In this document: piece after piece, positions 5,528 through 5,990 of the stretch
How positions within the stretch are numbered: the first letter of the stretch is position 1
Layout: each line of letters starts with the position of its first letter
From: JAYRWN01 sp041917975
GTDB lineage: Bacteria; Bacteroidota; Bacteroidia; Chitinophagales; Saprospiraceae
Assembly (NCBI GenBank): GCA_041917975.1
Contig: JAYRWN010000182.1
Span: forward strand, 1-5,990
DNA length: 5,990 bases
Direction of reading: 5' to 3'
Notes under the pieces: model-generated
Databases searched by the model: none
Told to the model about the DNA's origin: nothing
The model's input: the letters and a program-made list of their open reading frames with translations, nothing else
Program-made: the position numbers and the translations under genes

Positions 5528-5532
5528 AAGGA

Positions 5533-5990
5533 TCTTTGCGGGCTTAGCGAGAAAAAAAATACCAATTGTTAAATAGTCAGGAGTTGGCCGTTAGCCATAG
5601 GCCCTTGGTCATTCAATGTGTATTTGTGTATTTGTTTATTTGTGTATGGAAGTTGGCGGTTAGCTTATTGGTCATTCAATGTGTATTTGTTTATTTGTGT
5701 ATTTGTGTATAGAAGTTGGCCGTTAGCCATGGGTTAATAAAGAAAATCCTCTGTGATCTTTGCGGGCTTTGCTAGAAATAAAATAACCAATTGTTAAATA
5801 AAGAAAATCCTCTGTGAACTTTGCGGGCTTTGCTAGAAATAAAATAACCAATTGTTAAATAGGCAGGAGTTGGTGGTTAGCCATAGGCCCTTGGTCATTC
5901 AATGTGTATTTGTGTATTTGTTTATTTGTGTATGGAAGTTGGCGGTTAATTTATTGGTCATTCAATGTGTATTGGTTTAGAAAATCCTCT
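5533..5990. repeat. Mosaic intergenic repeat array, right half (modules A, B, C)
   Basis: Continuation of the array split by the IS110 element, with no credible gene. It begins with the second part of the interrupted C module (TCTTTGCGGGC.. to about 5573). Then follow B (5581), A (5618-5647), B (5648), A (5681-5710), B (5711), two tandem C units, B (5866), A (5904-5933), B (5934) and a truncated A (from 5967). The array runs straight into another C (GAAAATCCTCT) at the window end. All three complete A modules are 30 bp, and adjacent A starts are 63 bp apart, as in the left half. Confidence 0.85.
5736..5857. repeat. Tandem duplication of the 61-bp C module
   Basis: Two head-to-tail 61-bp units (5736-5796 and 5797-5857) that I find differing at one position (GATCTTTG versus GAACTTTG). 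The near identity points to a recent duplication within the array. Confidence 0.85.

Larger units (their letters stand above)
2833..5532 (-). mobile_element. IS110-family insertion sequence, interrupted by an ISKra4-family element
   Basis: The element encodes an IS110-family DEDD/serine transposase on the minus strand with a roughly 290-bp non-coding left end (5239-5532) and almost no right-end non-coding DNA, the asymmetry expected of the IS110 group. Boundaries come from the host repeat it splits: module C sequence stops at 2832 and resumes at 5533. Both junctions share the plus-strand trinucleotide TCT (2830-2832 and 5533-5535), which would contain the 2-bp core used by these enzymes. There are no terminal inverted repeats or longer target duplication, as expected. 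Without the nested 1386-bp element and one 8-bp duplication copy, the length is about 1.3 kb. The ends could be off by a few bases, because the other C modules in the window differ slightly at this point. Confidence 0.8.

Overview
The window looks like a chromosomal segment of a member of the Bacteroidota. This is an inference from several signs. The genes lack clear Shine-Dalgarno sequences and have A-rich leaders. Three -7-like boxes or candidates match TAnnTTTG. Intergenic DNA is AT-rich and full of short dispersed repeats of a style common in that phylum. No rRNA, tRNA or CRISPR array is visible.

Layout: 1-514 is gene-free and repeat-rich. It holds a heptanucleotide tandem repeat running in from the window edge, two copies of a small covarying hairpin repeat, and a 15-bp palindrome about 100 bp before the first gene. 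515-2491 holds two co-directional, closely spaced metabolic genes: an IolE-like inosose dehydratase/sugar isomerase-fold protein and an IolG-like inositol 2-dehydrogenase family oxidoreductase. Together they suggest the first two steps of myo-inositol (or related cyclitol/sugar) catabolism. 2513-2832 and 5533-5990 are two halves of one mosaic repeat array built from three modules: A (30 bp), B (GTTGGCCGTTAGC core) and C (about 61 bp).

That array is split at a C module by an IS110-family element (about 2833-5532, minus strand). The IS110 transposase gene is itself split by a complete ISKra4-family element (3490-4875) with perfect 22-bp terminal inverted repeats and an 8-bp target duplication. 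Removing the ISKra4 element and one duplication copy restores a continuous 337-codon IS110 transposase frame with its DEDD residues and the C-terminal serine motif. The ISKra4 transposase is encoded in two frames joined by an A-run typical of -1 frameshifting.

The most interesting part is the roughly 290-bp non-coding left end of the IS110 element (5239-5532). Read as RNA on the minus strand it folds as a 5' hairpin followed by two long stem-loops with internal loops, the architecture of an IS110 bridge RNA. The first internal loop contains a segment matching one flank of the insertion site (GCAAAGA) and a segment complementary to the other flank (UGCGUUUU, extendable to 11 nt with G-U pairs). 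This places a putative guide RNA and its own target, a dispersed repeat module, in the same window. The two ends of the element would also assemble a Bacteroidota-type promoter (TTTG-N17-TAGATTTG) when joined in a circle.
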